Assembly: GCA_003331005.1 (NCBI GenBank)
Contig: QENC01000001.1
Coordinates: 124,001 to 188,000 of the forward strand
Length of the DNA stretch: 64,000 nucleotides
Source: Candidatus Tokpelaia sp. JSC085
GTDB taxonomy: Bacteria; Pseudomonadota; Alphaproteobacteria; Rhizobiales; Rhizobiaceae
Reading direction: 5' to 3'
A model generated the notes under the pieces. It saw nothing but the letters and a program-made list of their open reading frames with translations. It did not search any database and had not been told where the DNA came from. A program made the position numbers and the translations under genes. Of this stretch, positions 40,519 through 49,589 are shown one piece after another. Within the stretch, counting starts at the first letter, position 1, and every line of letters begins with the position of its first letter.

Positions 40519-41820
40519 ATGCCTGTAGAAATTACCATGCCTGCACTTTCCCCAACAATGGCAGAAGGCAATCTAGCCAAATGGCTTGTCAAGGAAGGTG
40601 ATAGGATTAATCCAGGTGATGTGATTGCTGAAATTGAAACAGATAAAGCAACCATGGAAGTAGAAGCAGTTGATGAAGGGACTCTTGCAAAAATTCTTGT
40701 TCCTGCCGGTACACTGGGTATCAAGGTTAATACTGTGATCGCTCTTCTGACTGAAGAAGGTGAGGATATAAAAAAAATCACTGATATAAAAAGTGCTACG
40801 TCGTCTATTTTCGTATCAGATCAGGCAGAAACAAAGGGCATCGTACTTCCTGAAATGCCTGTTGCAGCACCTGTTTTTACTCCACCTCCACGGTCGACAA
40901 AGGATACTCGAGTATTTGCTTCGCCTCTTGCACGGCGGCTAGCTATACAGAAAGGTGTTGATGTCGGTTCATTGTATGGAACGGGGCCGCATGGCCGAGT
41001 CATAAAACGTGATGTCGAAACAGACATAAAGACTGCCGATGCGACCCTGAAAAGGTCAGGAGATGATCAGTTGCTCCAATTCTTTACACAGGGTGAATAT
41101 GAAATAATACCTCATAACAGCATGCGCAAAACAATTGCTAAGCGGTTGGTGGAATCAAAGCAAACTGTGCCGCATTTCTATGTCATGGTCGATTGTGAGC
41201 TGGATGCATTGTTAAAGCTTCGTTCCAGGCTAAATAAGGCTACTCATTCTGCCTTGATGGGTGTCAGTCAGACAGATGAGAATTCCATTATCGTCCCTAA
41301 ACTGTCTGTTAATGATATGATCATAAAAGCTGTGGCATTAGCATTGAAAATGGTTCCTGGCGCCAACGTCTCGTGGCTTGAGGATGGTCTTGCTCGCCAT
41401 GCTCATTCGGATATTGGTGTTGCTGTATCAATTAACAATGGTCTTATTACACCAATAATACGTCATGCTGATGAAAAATCTTTGAAGACAATATCTAGTG
41501 AAATGAAAGAATTAGCAAGCCGTGCACGGCAGATGAAGCTCAGACCTGAAGAATATCAGGGCGGGACTGTGTCTATTTCCAATATGGGAATGTTTGGCGT
41601 AAAGGCATTTTCTGCCATCATTAATCCGCCGCAGGCAATAATCTTTGCGATAGGCGCAGGCGAAGAGCGTGTTGTTGCCAAAAACGGTGTTCCTAACATT
41701 GCAACCATGATGACGGTCATGATCTCTGTTGATCACCGGGCAGTTGACGGTGCCTTAGCAGCAGAACTTGCACGGACCTTTAAAGGACTTATCGAGAATC
41801 CATTGGCCATATTGGCTTAG
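40519..41820 (+). CDS. pdhC: Pyruvate dehydrogenase E2, dihydrolipoamide acetyltransferase
   Basis: Core of the pyruvate dehydrogenase complex; moves the acetyl group from lipoyl to CoA. 433 aa. One lipoyl domain (1-78, Lys43 in ETDKATMEV), a linker, an E1/E3-binding domain (about 131-167, ASPLARRLAIQKGVDV ... GPHGRVIKRDV) and the catalytic domain (200-433) ending with SVDHRAVDGALAAELA, where His and Asp are the active-site residues. Twelve bases after pdhB. A 36-bp stretch (40611-40646) is shared exactly with pdhB. Confidence 0.95.
   Translation: MPVEITMPALSPTMAEGNLAKWLVKEGDRINPGDVIAEIETDKATMEVEAVDEGTLAKILVPAGTLGIKVNTVIALLTEEGEDIKKITDIKSATSSIFVSDQAETKGIVLPEMPVAAPVFTPPPRSTKDTRVFASPLARRLAIQKGVDVGSLYGTGPHGRVIKRDVETDIKTADATLKRSGDDQLLQFFTQGEYEIIPHNSMRKTIAKRLVESKQTVPHFYVMVDCELDALLKLRSRLNKATHSALMGVSQTDENSIIVPKLSVNDMIIKAVALALKMVPGANVSWLEDGLARHAHSDIGVAVSINNGLITPIIRHADEKSLKTISSEMKELASRARQMKLRPEEYQGGTVSISNMGMFGVKAFSAIINPPQAIIFAIGAGEERVVAKNGVPNIATMMTVMISVDHRAVDGALAAELARTFKGLIENPLAILA
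40611..40646 (+). repeat. 36-bp exact repeat in lipoyl coding region, copy 2
   Basis: Second copy of the sequence at 39246-39281, inside the pdhC lipoyl domain. Confidence 0.9.
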
Positions 41821-41959
41821 ATTCATGCCGCAATGTAATGCTTAATGATTTGATTTATATAAAGCGCAAGCTATTCTAATTCTAAGGTCATGGGGACAAT
41901 GTTGTATTACGGTTATTCTACTACATTTCTACTCGAGAAAATTCAGTGGAGGAAAGCTT

Positions 41960-43396
41960 GTGTCGATAATGTATGATGTTATTCTAGTTGGTGCTGGCCC
42001 GGGTGGTTATGCAACAGCGATTCGTGCTGCACAATTGGGCTTCAAAACAGCTATTGTTGAGCGTGAGCATCTTGGTGGCATTTGTCTGAACTGGGGCTGC
42101 ATCCCGACCAAAGCTTTGTTGCGTTCTGCAGAAATAAAATGTTTTTTGGAACATGCAAAGGATTACGGTCTACAGCTCGATGGTTCGATCAATGTTGATA
42201 TTCAGGCAGTCGTCGCCCGTTCGCGCGAAGTATCAGCCCGGCTCAACAGCGGTATCCATTTTCTGATGAAAAAGAATAAAATTGATATCATCTGGGGAGA
42301 GGCAAGAGTGATACGTGGTGCGGTGGATGATAAACCCGCACAGATTATTGTTAGAAAATCGGAAAAACTTGCCGTAGAGATCCTTGCTGAAGGTGTCTAT
42401 GAAGCCAGGCATGTTATCGTTGCTACCGGTGCGCGTCCGCGCATACTGTCGGGGGTTGAGCCAGACGGTAAATTAGTCTGGACCTATTTTGAGGCGATAG
42501 CTCCAGAAGCTATCCCAAAATCCTTAGTAATCGTAGGATCAGGTGCAATCGGTGTTGAGTTTGCTTCTTTTTATCGCGATATGGGCTCCGTGGTAACACT
42601 GATCGAGCTGCAGCCACAAATTATGTCATCTGAAGATGCCGAAATTTCCATCTTTGCTCGCAAGCAATTTGAGAGGCGCGGGATCCGCATCTTGACCAGT
42701 GCCAGGATTCAAAAAATTGAGAAGACGGCTCAATCCATTATTGCACATATTTATCATGATGGGAAAGGACAGATCATTCATGCAGAGTGTCTTATCTCTG
42801 CAGTGGGTGTACAGGGCAATGTGGAAAATATTGGACTTGAGTCATTGGGTGTTGCAGTTGATAGTGGCTGCATCATCACGGATGTCTGGAGTCGCACCAA
42901 TATTCCTGGAATCTATGCTATCGGTGATGTTGCTGGGGCGCCTATGCTCGCCCACAAGGCAGAGAAAGAGGGGGTGATATGCATTGAAAAGATTGCCAAT
43001 CTGTCAACAGCTCATCCATTGGATAAAGGGAGGATTCCAGGCTGTACCTATTGTACACCTCAGGTGGCTTCAGTTGGTTTGACGGAAGAAAAAGCGAAGA
43101 ACGCCGGTTATGATATTCGTGTTGGTCGTTATTCTTTTGCAACAAATGGTAAGGCCATTGCTCTTGGCCAAGATCAAGGATTTGTCAAAACAATTTTTGA
43201 CAGGAACAGTGGCCAACTGCTGGGTGCTCATATGATTGGAGCGGAAGTTACAGAACTGATTCAAGGGTTTGTCATTGCCATGAATCTTGAAACAACAGAA
43301 GAAGAGTTGATTCACTCGATTTTCCCACATCCAACTTTATCGGAAACAATGAAGGAAAGCATACTTGACGCTTACGATATGGTGTTGAATGCATAG
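41960..43396 (+). CDS. lpdA: Dihydrolipoamide dehydrogenase (E3)
   Basis: Flavoenzyme reoxidising dihydrolipoamide with NAD+, 478 aa. FAD-binding GAGPGGYATAIRAA (11-24), redox disulfide C42-x4-C47 in GGICLNWGCIPTK, NAD-binding GSGAIGVEFASFY, and C-terminal HPTLSETMKE with the catalytic His. The start is GTG 41960 with GGAGGAAAG upstream; ATG 41969 is possible. Placed after pdhC and before lipA, so it serves the pyruvate dehydrogenase complex; a separate E3 for 2-oxoglutarate dehydrogenase may exist elsewhere. Confidence 0.94.
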   Translation: MSIMYDVILVGAGPGGYATAIRAAQLGFKTAIVEREHLGGICLNWGCIPTKALLRSAEIKCFLEHAKDYGLQLDGSINVDIQAVVARSREVSARLNSGIHFLMKKNKIDIIWGEARVIRGAVDDKPAQIIVRKSEKLAVEILAEGVYEARHVIVATGARPRILSGVEPDGKLVWTYFEAIAPEAIPKSLVIVGSGAIGVEFASFYRDMGSVVTLIELQPQIMSSEDAEISIFARKQFERRGIRILTSARIQKIEKTAQSIIAHIYHDGKGQIIHAECLISAVGVQGNVENIGLESLGVAVDSGCIITDVWSRTNIPGIYAIGDVAGAPMLAHKAEKEGVICIEKIANLSTAHPLDKGRIPGCTYCTPQVASVGLTEEKAKNAGYDIRVGRYSFATNGKAIALGQDQGFVKTIFDRNSGQLLGAHMIGAEVTELIQGFVIAMNLETTEEELIHSIFPHPTLSETMKESILDAYDMVLNA

Positions 43397-43444
43397 AGGA
43401 GACTTTCTGGTCGATTCACTCTCCGCACATAACAAGGAAGAACT

Positions 43445-44398
43445 ATGGTTAGGGTTCTTGATACAATCGTAAAGCAACATATCCGTCATCCAGAGAAAGC
43501 ACATCAACCTGATAGCGAGGTGTTGAAAAAACCGAATTGGATCCGTGTCAGGGCTATGCTTGCCAGGGATTACACCGAAACACGCGATATTGTACATCGG
43601 AACGGACTTGTCACTATATGTGAAGAGGCCGCTTGTCCTAATATAGGTGAGTGTTGGCACCAACGTCATGCAAGTTTCATGATCATGGGAGATATTTGCA
43701 CTCGTGCCTGTGCCTTCTGCAATGTAGCGACTGGTATTCCTCGACCGCTTGATCCAGATGAACCAGAACGGATTGCTAAAGCAGTTAACCAGATGGAATT
43801 GAAACATGCGGTTATTACTTCTGTTGACCGTGATGATTTGCCTGATGGTGGTGCGCAACATTTTGCCGCAGTCATAGACTCCATCCGCAAACACACACCG
43901 CTGACAACCGTTGAGGTGTTAACGCCTGATTTCCGCCACAAGAACAGAGCCCTTGAAATTGTTGTTGCTGCGCGTCCTGATGTTTTTAATCATAATTTGG
44001 AGACGGTTCCGTCTAAATATTTGACCGTTCGACCAGGAGCGCGTTATTTTCATTCAATTCGTTTGTTACAAAAGGTGAAAGAAATCGATCCTTCTATTTT
44101 CACAAAATCGGGGATCATGGTAGGTTTAGGAGAAGAACGGAATGAGGTTCTTCAACTCATGGACGATTTGCGCTCCGCTGACGTGGATTTTATGACCATT
44201 GGACAGTATTTGCAACCCACCCGTAAACATCACCCAATTGTCCGCTTTGTTACGCCGGACGAATTCAACTCTTATGCAACAATTGGCAAAACTAAAGGTT
44301 TTTTACATATGGCATCAAGTCCGCTTACGCGTTCATCTCATCATGCTGGTGCTGATTTCAAAAAACTGCAGTCTGCTCGAGCTACTTGTCTCGTATGA
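43445..44398 (+). CDS. lipA: Lipoyl synthase
   Basis: Radical SAM enzyme inserting two sulfurs into octanoyl groups on the lipoyl domains of pdhB and pdhC. 317 aa. The auxiliary cluster cysteines are C59, C64 and C70 ([12 protein letters not shown]) and the radical SAM triad C85-x3-C89-x2-C92 (CTRACAFC). The third auxiliary-cluster ligand region [12 protein letters not shown] keeps the serine of the RSSYHA motif, with His in place of Tyr. AGGAAG before ATG 43445. Context after lpdA is standard. Confidence 0.95.
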   Translation: MVRVLDTIVKQHIRHPEKAHQPDSEVLKKPNWIRVRAMLARDYTETRDIVHRNGLVTICEEAACPNIGECWHQRHASFMIMGDICTRACAFCNVATGIPRPLDPDEPERIAKAVNQMELKHAVITSVDRDDLPDGGAQHFAAVIDSIRKHTPLTTVEVLTPDFRHKNRALEIVVAARPDVFNHNLETVPSKYLTVRPGARYFHSIRLLQKVKEIDPSIFTKSGIMVGLGEERNEVLQLMDDLRSADVDFMTIGQYLQPTRKHHPIVRFVTPDEFNSYATIGKTKGFLHMASSPLTRSSHHAGADFKKLQSARATCLV

Positions 44399-44419
44399 CA
44401 GATGAAGTCTTGAATAGCT

Positions 44420-44887
44420 ATGACGCATTTCAATATACGGCGATATGTACACTATCCCAGCGAGCAGATGTTTTCTTTGGTCGCTGATGTAGAAAGATAC
44501 CCTGAGTTTGTGCCAATGTGTGAGGTTCTGACCGTTCATTCATCCAGTACCAGTACTAAAGATGACAAAACTGTCCTCATTGCTGATATGACAGTGAGCT
44601 ATGGATTGATTCGTGAAACTTTCACAACGCTGATTCGTCTTCAGCCCTGCAAAAAACGTATTGATGTACAATACATTGATAGTCAGGGTCCTTTCAAGTA
44701 TCTTGAAAATTCTTGGTCATTTTGGCCAGTCAAAGATGAAAACGCCTGTGAAGTAGAATTTTTCATCAACTATGAATTCAGGAATGCAATATTCAGCGTG
44801 ATGATGGGCAAAATCTTCGATTTTGCCTCCCGTACTCTTGTTGATGCCTTTGAAAGAAGAGCTGGTGAAATTTCCAATCTAATATGA
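44420..44887 (+). CDS. Coq10/RatA-type START-domain protein
   Basis: 155 aa. Polyketide-cyclase/START-like fold; the N-terminal pattern YVHYPSEQMFSLVADVERYPEFVPMCE is diagnostic of the Coq10/RatA family, and the end reads ASRTLVDAFERRAGEIS. In mitochondria Coq10 binds ubiquinone, and in E. coli RatA is described as a ribosome-association toxin; which role applies is not decided by sequence. Its position after lipA is conserved in Rhizobiales. Weak ribosome-binding site; probably co-transcribed with lipA (21-base gap). Confidence 0.87.
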   Translation: MTHFNIRRYVHYPSEQMFSLVADVERYPEFVPMCEVLTVHSSSTSTKDDKTVLIADMTVSYGLIRETFTTLIRLQPCKKRIDVQYIDSQGPFKYLENSWSFWPVKDENACEVEFFINYEFRNAIFSVMMGKIFDFASRTLVDAFERRAGEISNLI

Positions 44888-44957
44888 TTAGAACTTTTTA
44901 TTTTTTTATAACTCTTTGTTGGAGACAGCTCTGCTCTATACTATACAGATAGCGATA

Positions 44958-46085
44958 TCATGTGGTTTCTCCCTTGGACCAGCGGATACGCACTGCAGTG
45001 TTAAAAGCAGCAAAGCATCCTTTTTCTATCGCATCACGGACACCTTGCATGAGTTGCTGATAGTAGGAAAGATTATTCCATGTCAGCAGCATAGCTCCAA
45101 GTGCTTCACGCGATTTGACGAGATGATGCAGGTAAGCGCGGCTGTAATCATATGCAGCAGGGCAGGATGATTCTGCATCAAGTGGATGTAAATCTTCCGC
45201 ATAACGAGCATTGCGCAGATTTATTTTACCAAACTTGGTAAAGGCAAGTCCATGCCGACCAGCACGGGTAGGCATGACGCAGTCAAACATATCAATACCT
45301 CGTGCCACACTTTGCAAAAGATCGTCAGGCGTTCCAACTCCCATAAGATAACGCGGCTTTTCATCCGGGAGAACCGGACAAACACAATCCAACATACGCA
45401 ACATGACATCCTGTGGCTCTCCGACGGCAAGACCACCTATAGCATATCCTTTTAGATCCATCATGCTCAATGCTTCTGCAGAGTGCTCGCGGAGTCTTTG
45501 ATTATCCCCGCCCTGCACAATGCCGAACATAGCCTTTCCTGGCTGAACACCAAAAGCATTCTTGCAACGCTCTGCCCAGCACAGTGATAATTCTACAGCC
45601 TTTGCCATTTCATAAAAGGAGGCAGGCAGAGCGATACACTGATCCAGTTGCATTTGAATGTCCGAATCCAGCAGGTTCTGAATATAGATTGAACGTTCCG
45701 GCGTCATTTCATGATAGACACCATCAATATGAGAGCGGAAAGTAACGCCATTTTCATTCAGCTTGCATAACAAACCCGCAAGCGACATGATCTGAAAACC
45801 GCCTGAATCCGTCAAAATTGGCCTATCCCAGCAAATAAATTTATGCAAACCGCCAAGACGAGCAGTACGTTCAGCTCCTGGTCTTAGCATTAAGTGATAG
45901 GTGTTGCTGAGAATAATGTCAGTCCCTAAGTCCCGAACCTGATTCAGGTACATAGCTTTTATAGTACCCCCTGTTCCAACTGGCATAAAAGCCGGTGTAC
46001 ACACAACACCGCGTGGTGTTGTAATTTTTCCACATCGTGCCATGCCATCACGGGCAATGAGCTTGAATGTGAAGTTTTCTGTCAT
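44958..46085 (-). CDS. tgt: Queuine tRNA-ribosyltransferase
   Basis: Exchanges guanine 34 for the queuosine precursor in tRNAs with GUN anticodons. 375 aa. Substrate motifs LTDSGGFQIMSL (Asp93) and MFDCVMPTRAGRHG (nucleophile Asp268) are intact. The usual zinc motif CxCxxC...H is absent: the segment reads ESSCPAAYDYSRAYLHHL (only Cys308) and the distal His position is Asn in LTWNNLSYYQQ (about 337-338). From memory, Rhizobiales relatives also lack these ligands. Strong GGAGGTGAG before ATG 46085. queA, the common upstream neighbour, is not present; ribF lies upstream instead. Confidence 0.92.
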   Translation of the reverse strand: MTENFTFKLIARDGMARCGKITTPRGVVCTPAFMPVGTGGTIKAMYLNQVRDLGTDIILSNTYHLMLRPGAERTARLGGLHKFICWDRPILTDSGGFQIMSLAGLLCKLNENGVTFRSHIDGVYHEMTPERSIYIQNLLDSDIQMQLDQCIALPASFYEMAKAVELSLCWAERCKNAFGVQPGKAMFGIVQGGDNQRLREHSAEALSMMDLKGYAIGGLAVGEPQDVMLRMLDCVCPVLPDEKPRYLMGVGTPDDLLQSVARGIDMFDCVMPTRAGRHGLAFTKFGKINLRNARYAEDLHPLDAESSCPAAYDYSRAYLHHLVKSREALGAMLLTWNNLSYYQQLMQGVRDAIEKGCFAAFNTAVRIRWSKGETT

Positions 46086-46199
46086 CTCACCTCCATAGGG
46101 CTGCTTTCATGACGGACTGCATAAAGGTATTGAATGGAAATTAGTGATCAGTTGATCAAAAAACCGGAAGTGATGATAATTGGATGTAATCAAAGTTGC

Positions 46200-46319
46200 G
46201 ACTCTCTTCTCTGCATGCGCTCACCGTCCGGACTTCACCGACAGGTTTGTACCACAGCGCAACATGACTTGAAACACGTGGTGCAACCGGTGCTGGCTGG
46301 CAAGTCATACAAAGAGATC
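46200..46319 (-). ncRNA. Candidate structured RNA between ribF and tgt
   Basis: Read on the minus strand, three stems could form a three-way junction: a closing stem TCTCTT/AAGAGA (plus-strand 46312-46317 with 46203-46208, extendable by GA/TC past a bulge), ATGACTTG/CAAGTCAT (46301-46308 with 46264-46271, perfect 8 bp) and TGCGCT/AGCGCA (46256-46261 with 46216-46221, 6 bp), the last enclosing a bulged hairpin with CGGTGAAGTCCG. The 5' arm overlaps the last codons of ribF. The element ends some 115 bases before the tgt start, so it could be a tgt leader. It matches no riboswitch family I can name with confidence. Confidence 0.3.
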
Positions 46320-47327
46320 AGCTTCGTCAGGATCATGTCTGCTGTCAGAGGTCAAGTAATCATCCAAGAGAGACAACGGTCTAGCAAAAGCCAGAGTCAT
46401 ACGAGCTTCTGCTTCATCCTTATACATACGTGCCATCAACAAATCGAGACCATCAAATTTTTTTTCCCTTCTTATAAATGAAAAAAAAGAAACAGAACAC
46501 TTTTCATCATAAAGATTTTGATACATATCAAAAATATAGGTTTCTAGCAATGGTTCTGGAGTCTTGTTGATCGTTGGACGGAATCCAAAGTTTGCCACAC
46601 CATTATATACTTTTCCGATAGAGGAACGAAACCGTACAGCGTAGATACCAAGTCTTAAACTTGTTTGTGGTGGGAGTGACATATTCGCTGTAGGAAAGCC
46701 AAGTGTACATCCCAATGCCGAACCGCGAATGACCTGTGCCGTAACCGTATAACGATATCCAAGTAACCCTGCTGCTTCTTTGACAAGACCTTTTCTCAGT
46801 AAGGCACGAATACGACTAGACGATATAACTGTTCCGCTTGCATCCCTGAGTCTATCGACAACATGGACACCAAAACCGAGTTTTTGGCCCGCTTGCTGCA
46901 GAAAGGCAGAATTGCCTTGACGTTGATAACCAAAATGAAAATTTTCTCCTGTTACAACACTGTTTACGGCCAATGTTCCTAATAGGATTTTTTTTATAAA
47001 AACATTCATTTTACATGAGGCCAATTCGTTTGTAAAGACCTGTTCAATTACAGCATCAAACCCTGCCCAGCGGAAAATTTCTGCCTTTTCTGCAGCTCCT
47101 GTCAGACGATCAACTGGACTCTCCGGCTTGAGAAAAGTACGCGGATGAGGTTCAAAAGTCAGGACAATGGCCGGTTTTCCACGCTTTTTCGCCTCATCCA
47201 GGGCACATTGCAGCACAGTCTGATGACCACGATGAACACCGTCAAAATTGCCGATCGCAACAACAGCATCCCTGAATTTTTCGGGTAAGAACGCCGGATC
47301 GGCGAGGCGTAGAAAAGATATTTTCAT
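46305..47327 (-). CDS. ribF: Bifunctional riboflavin kinase / FAD synthetase
   Basis: Converts riboflavin to FMN and FMN to FAD. 340 aa. N-terminal adenylyltransferase domain with GNFDGVHRGHQ (26-36), FEPHPRTF and the ISSSRIR motif (about 168-174); C-terminal riboflavin kinase domain (about 180-310) with GCTLGFPTANM and ANFGFRPTI, LLETYIFD. The last 30 residues (SLLDDYLTSDSRHDPDEADLFV) are an acidic tail. ATG 47327 is five bases after the upstream HAD gene stop, so the pair is co-transcribed. Confidence 0.93.
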   Translation of the reverse strand: MKISFLRLADPAFLPEKFRDAVVAIGNFDGVHRGHQTVLQCALDEAKKRGKPAIVLTFEPHPRTFLKPESPVDRLTGAAEKAEIFRWAGFDAVIEQVFTNELASCKMNVFIKKILLGTLAVNSVVTGENFHFGYQRQGNSAFLQQAGQKLGFGVHVVDRLRDASGTVISSSRIRALLRKGLVKEAAGLLGYRYTVTAQVIRGSALGCTLGFPTANMSLPPQTSLRLGIYAVRFRSSIGKVYNGVANFGFRPTINKTPEPLLETYIFDMYQNLYDEKCSVSFFSFIRREKKFDGLDLLMARMYKDEAEARMTLAFARPLSLLDDYLTSDSRHDPDEADLFV

Positions 47328-47332
47328 CTATC

Positions 47333-48175
47333 TCAGCTGAGAGACATCATAAAAGCAGTCGGTTGCATATGAAACTTTTCAAGAAAAGTGTCAAGCTTGT
47401 CGCTTGCGATTTCTCCATCTACTGCATATTCATTAACATGAAGACCTGCACCAATAAAAAGAACATCAAGACCGTAGAGATATGCTCCCTTCACATCTGT
47501 CAGTATGCCGTCGCCAATCGCAAGAATACGAGACTTATTAACCGGTTGGCCTGTTCTCTCTTTAACCATTCCGCAGGCAACGTCATAAATAGGTCGATGC
47601 GGTTTACCAGAAACCAGAATATTACCACCAAACTGTGTATATATTTGGGCAAGTGCACCTGCACACCAATGCATCTCCTCTCCTCGCTGCACAATGATAT
47701 CTGGATTGACGCAGATAAACGGCAGATTGCGCGAACACAACCTGTACAGCAGGGGCTTATAATCTGCTGGTGTTTTATTTTTAAACAGCCCTGTACAGAC
47801 AACAACTGCAGCTGAAAATTCTCCAACCAATTCCACACCAAGACCATCATAAAGACAGCGATCCTTATCAGGTCCGATATGGAAAATACGTCGCGACCCT
47901 TCTCTGATCATGTCAAGCGTGACATCGCCTGATGTAATGATACCATCATAGCAGGATGAAGAGAGACCGAAGGCTCGGAGCTGAGAAGCGACCCATGCGC
48001 GCGGTTTTGGTGAATTGGTCATAAGAAAAACACATTTTCCTTCCTGACGGGCTTTCTCTAGTGCAGTCCGAGCTGGCGGATACGCAACAACACCATTATG
48101 TAAGACACCCCATATATCGCACAGAAAAGTGTCATACTTATCATATAGATCTGCAAGATGGTCAAGTGGTTTCAT
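47333..48175 (-). CDS. HAD-superfamily class IIA hydrolase (TIGR01459-like)
   Basis: 280 aa. Motif I shows DIWGVLHNG (Asp nucleophile region near residue 20, DTFLCDIWGVL), motif II LMTNSPKPR (Ser/Thr), and motif III/IV KSRILAIGDGILTDVKGAYLYGLD with the metal-binding aspartates. This is the class IIA (NagD-like) architecture with a cap domain between. Members of this family adjacent to ribF are common in Alphaproteobacteria; the substrate is unknown, although a sugar- or flavin-phosphate would fit. ATG 48175 has a weak ribosome-binding signal. Confidence 0.87.
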   Translation of the reverse strand: MKPLDHLADLYDKYDTFLCDIWGVLHNGVVAYPPARTALEKARQEGKCVFLMTNSPKPRAWVASQLRAFGLSSSCYDGIITSGDVTLDMIREGSRRIFHIGPDKDRCLYDGLGVELVGEFSAAVVVCTGLFKNKTPADYKPLLYRLCSRNLPFICVNPDIIVQRGEEMHWCAGALAQIYTQFGGNILVSGKPHRPIYDVACGMVKERTGQPVNKSRILAIGDGILTDVKGAYLYGLDVLFIGAGLHVNEYAVDGEIASDKLDTFLEKFHMQPTAFMMSLS

Positions 48176-48632
48176 TTTTTTATGCTATTTTATAGAACAC
48201 AATACGTCAACCTTTTTAGGCAGTTGGTTCAACATTGTGATAGTTTACTTTTATCAAAAGCAAGCATATCCTGGGGACTTATGCGAGGTGAGTGATAAAA
48301 CACCGAAAAAATAGGAACAGGCGTGTTTTTCCGTGATAGCCTGCGTCCGCGAGCCTGAATGGATTTAAAGAAAGAGATCTCCTATTTTAGAGCATGTTCT
48401 TCCATGTCATCTAATATTTGGATTATTCATTCTATAGAGAAAAAATCTCCTTCTATGGGAACAGTCAAGATGCGCTTGAGTTCACTCACTACTGTAAAAA
48501 AATAGGAAGCTCAGAAAAAAACAGCATTAGCATACATGTTTAAATATACTAACTATTAAGGTCACTTATAATATTTCATAATGTTTGCAGAATATTCTTG
48601 ACCATCAATGCATATTGCGGCATGCCCGCTTT
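48176..48632. other. Divergent intergenic region between the HAD gene and ispA
   Basis: 457 bases without a gene. It must hold promoters for both flanking operons. A stem AAAACAC/GTGTTTT followed by T (about 48298-48337) resembles a weak terminator, and CAGGC/GCCTG and GTTG/CAAC small inverted repeats are present. No tRNA was found. A TTG at 48585 opens the ispA frame early. Confidence 0.4.
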
Positions 48633-49586
48633 ATGAAAAGCGAAAGCGAATGCTCTTTATCTAATTTTGAGACGATCCTGTATAAAAACGCTGAAGCCGT
48701 TGTGGCATTGCTTGATCGTCTTCTGTCAGCTACACCGCGCAATGGTGAAGTAACCCGCCCTGCCCAATTGCTTGAAGCAATGCGCCATGCGGTTTTCAAT
48801 GGCGGCAAACGATTGCGACCTTTTCTAGTGATTGAAAGTGCTGCGCTTTTTGATGCTATCCCTGAACCTGTTTTGCATATTGCTGCGGCTCTCGAATGTG
48901 TTCATTGCTATTCTCTTATTCATGATGATTTGCCATCGATGGATGATGATGATATACGCCGCGGCAAGCCGACAGTACATAAAATGTTTGATGAAGCAAC
49001 AGCTATTTTGGCAGGTGACGCTCTTTTGACAATCGCTTTTGATATTCTTGCTGATAATGCAAACGGGTTATCAGCACCGATACGGGCCGGACTTGTTTTA
49101 TTACTTGCTCGCGCCTGTGGGTTAGGTGGCATGGTAGGTGGACAGATGCTGGATCTTGCTGCACAGAAAGTGCAATACGATGAAAAGGGGATCATTACTT
49201 TACAGACTATGAAAACTGGTGCGTTGCTGCGTTTTGCCTGTAAAGCTGGTGTTGTTGCTGCCAATGCCACCATGGAAGATCAGGAGAGATTGGCTGAATT
49301 TGGCAGTCTTGTTGGGCTTGCTTTTCAACTGGTCGATGATCTTCTGGATATAAAAAAAGATACCGGTGGTCTTGGAAAAAAAACAGTGAAGGATGCTATT
49401 GCGGGCAAGGCAACATTAGTAACCCTACATGATATCAACTGGATACATCGTCAACTGGATAGATTAATCGAACAGGCTAATGACATATTACAACCCTATG
49501 GGAAAAAAGCAGATATTCTGCGGCATGTCACTCTTTTTATATCGCACCGTACCCATTCCATTGAGAGGTACGGGGAAACTATGTAG
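48633..49586 (+). CDS. ispA: Polyprenyl synthetase (farnesyl/geranyl diphosphate synthase)
   Basis: Condenses isopentenyl diphosphate with allylic diphosphates. About 317 aa from ATG 48633 (MKSESECSLSNFE); the frame is open back to TTG 48585, and the true start is uncertain because no site has a clear Shine-Dalgarno. First aspartate-rich motif LIHDDLPSMDDDD (FARM), GGKRLRPFL, QMKTGAL-like LQTMKTGALLRFA, and second motif FQLVDDLLDIKKD (SARM) are all present. Next to ispG but convergent with it. Product chain length cannot be read reliably; FPP is most likely. Confidence 0.9.
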   Translation: MKSESECSLSNFETILYKNAEAVVALLDRLLSATPRNGEVTRPAQLLEAMRHAVFNGGKRLRPFLVIESAALFDAIPEPVLHIAAALECVHCYSLIHDDLPSMDDDDIRRGKPTVHKMFDEATAILAGDALLTIAFDILADNANGLSAPIRAGLVLLLARACGLGGMVGGQMLDLAAQKVQYDEKGIITLQTMKTGALLRFACKAGVVAANATMEDQERLAEFGSLVGLAFQLVDDLLDIKKDTGGLGKKTVKDAIAGKATLVTLHDINWIHRQLDRLIEQANDILQPYGKKADILRHVTLFISHRTHSIERYGETM

Positions 49587-49589
49587 CAA

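Noticed and set aside
46200-46319. Naming this element an FMN or cobalamin riboswitch
   Set aside because: Only the CGGTGAAGTCCG core is similar; the conserved 5' half of FMN riboswitches (GGGTGAAATTCCC-type) and the cobalamin B12 box are not visible.
46134-46481. 115-codon plus-strand frame
   Set aside because: It lies opposite the end of ribF and the ribF-tgt gap, has no family resemblance and is best explained as a shadow of ribF.
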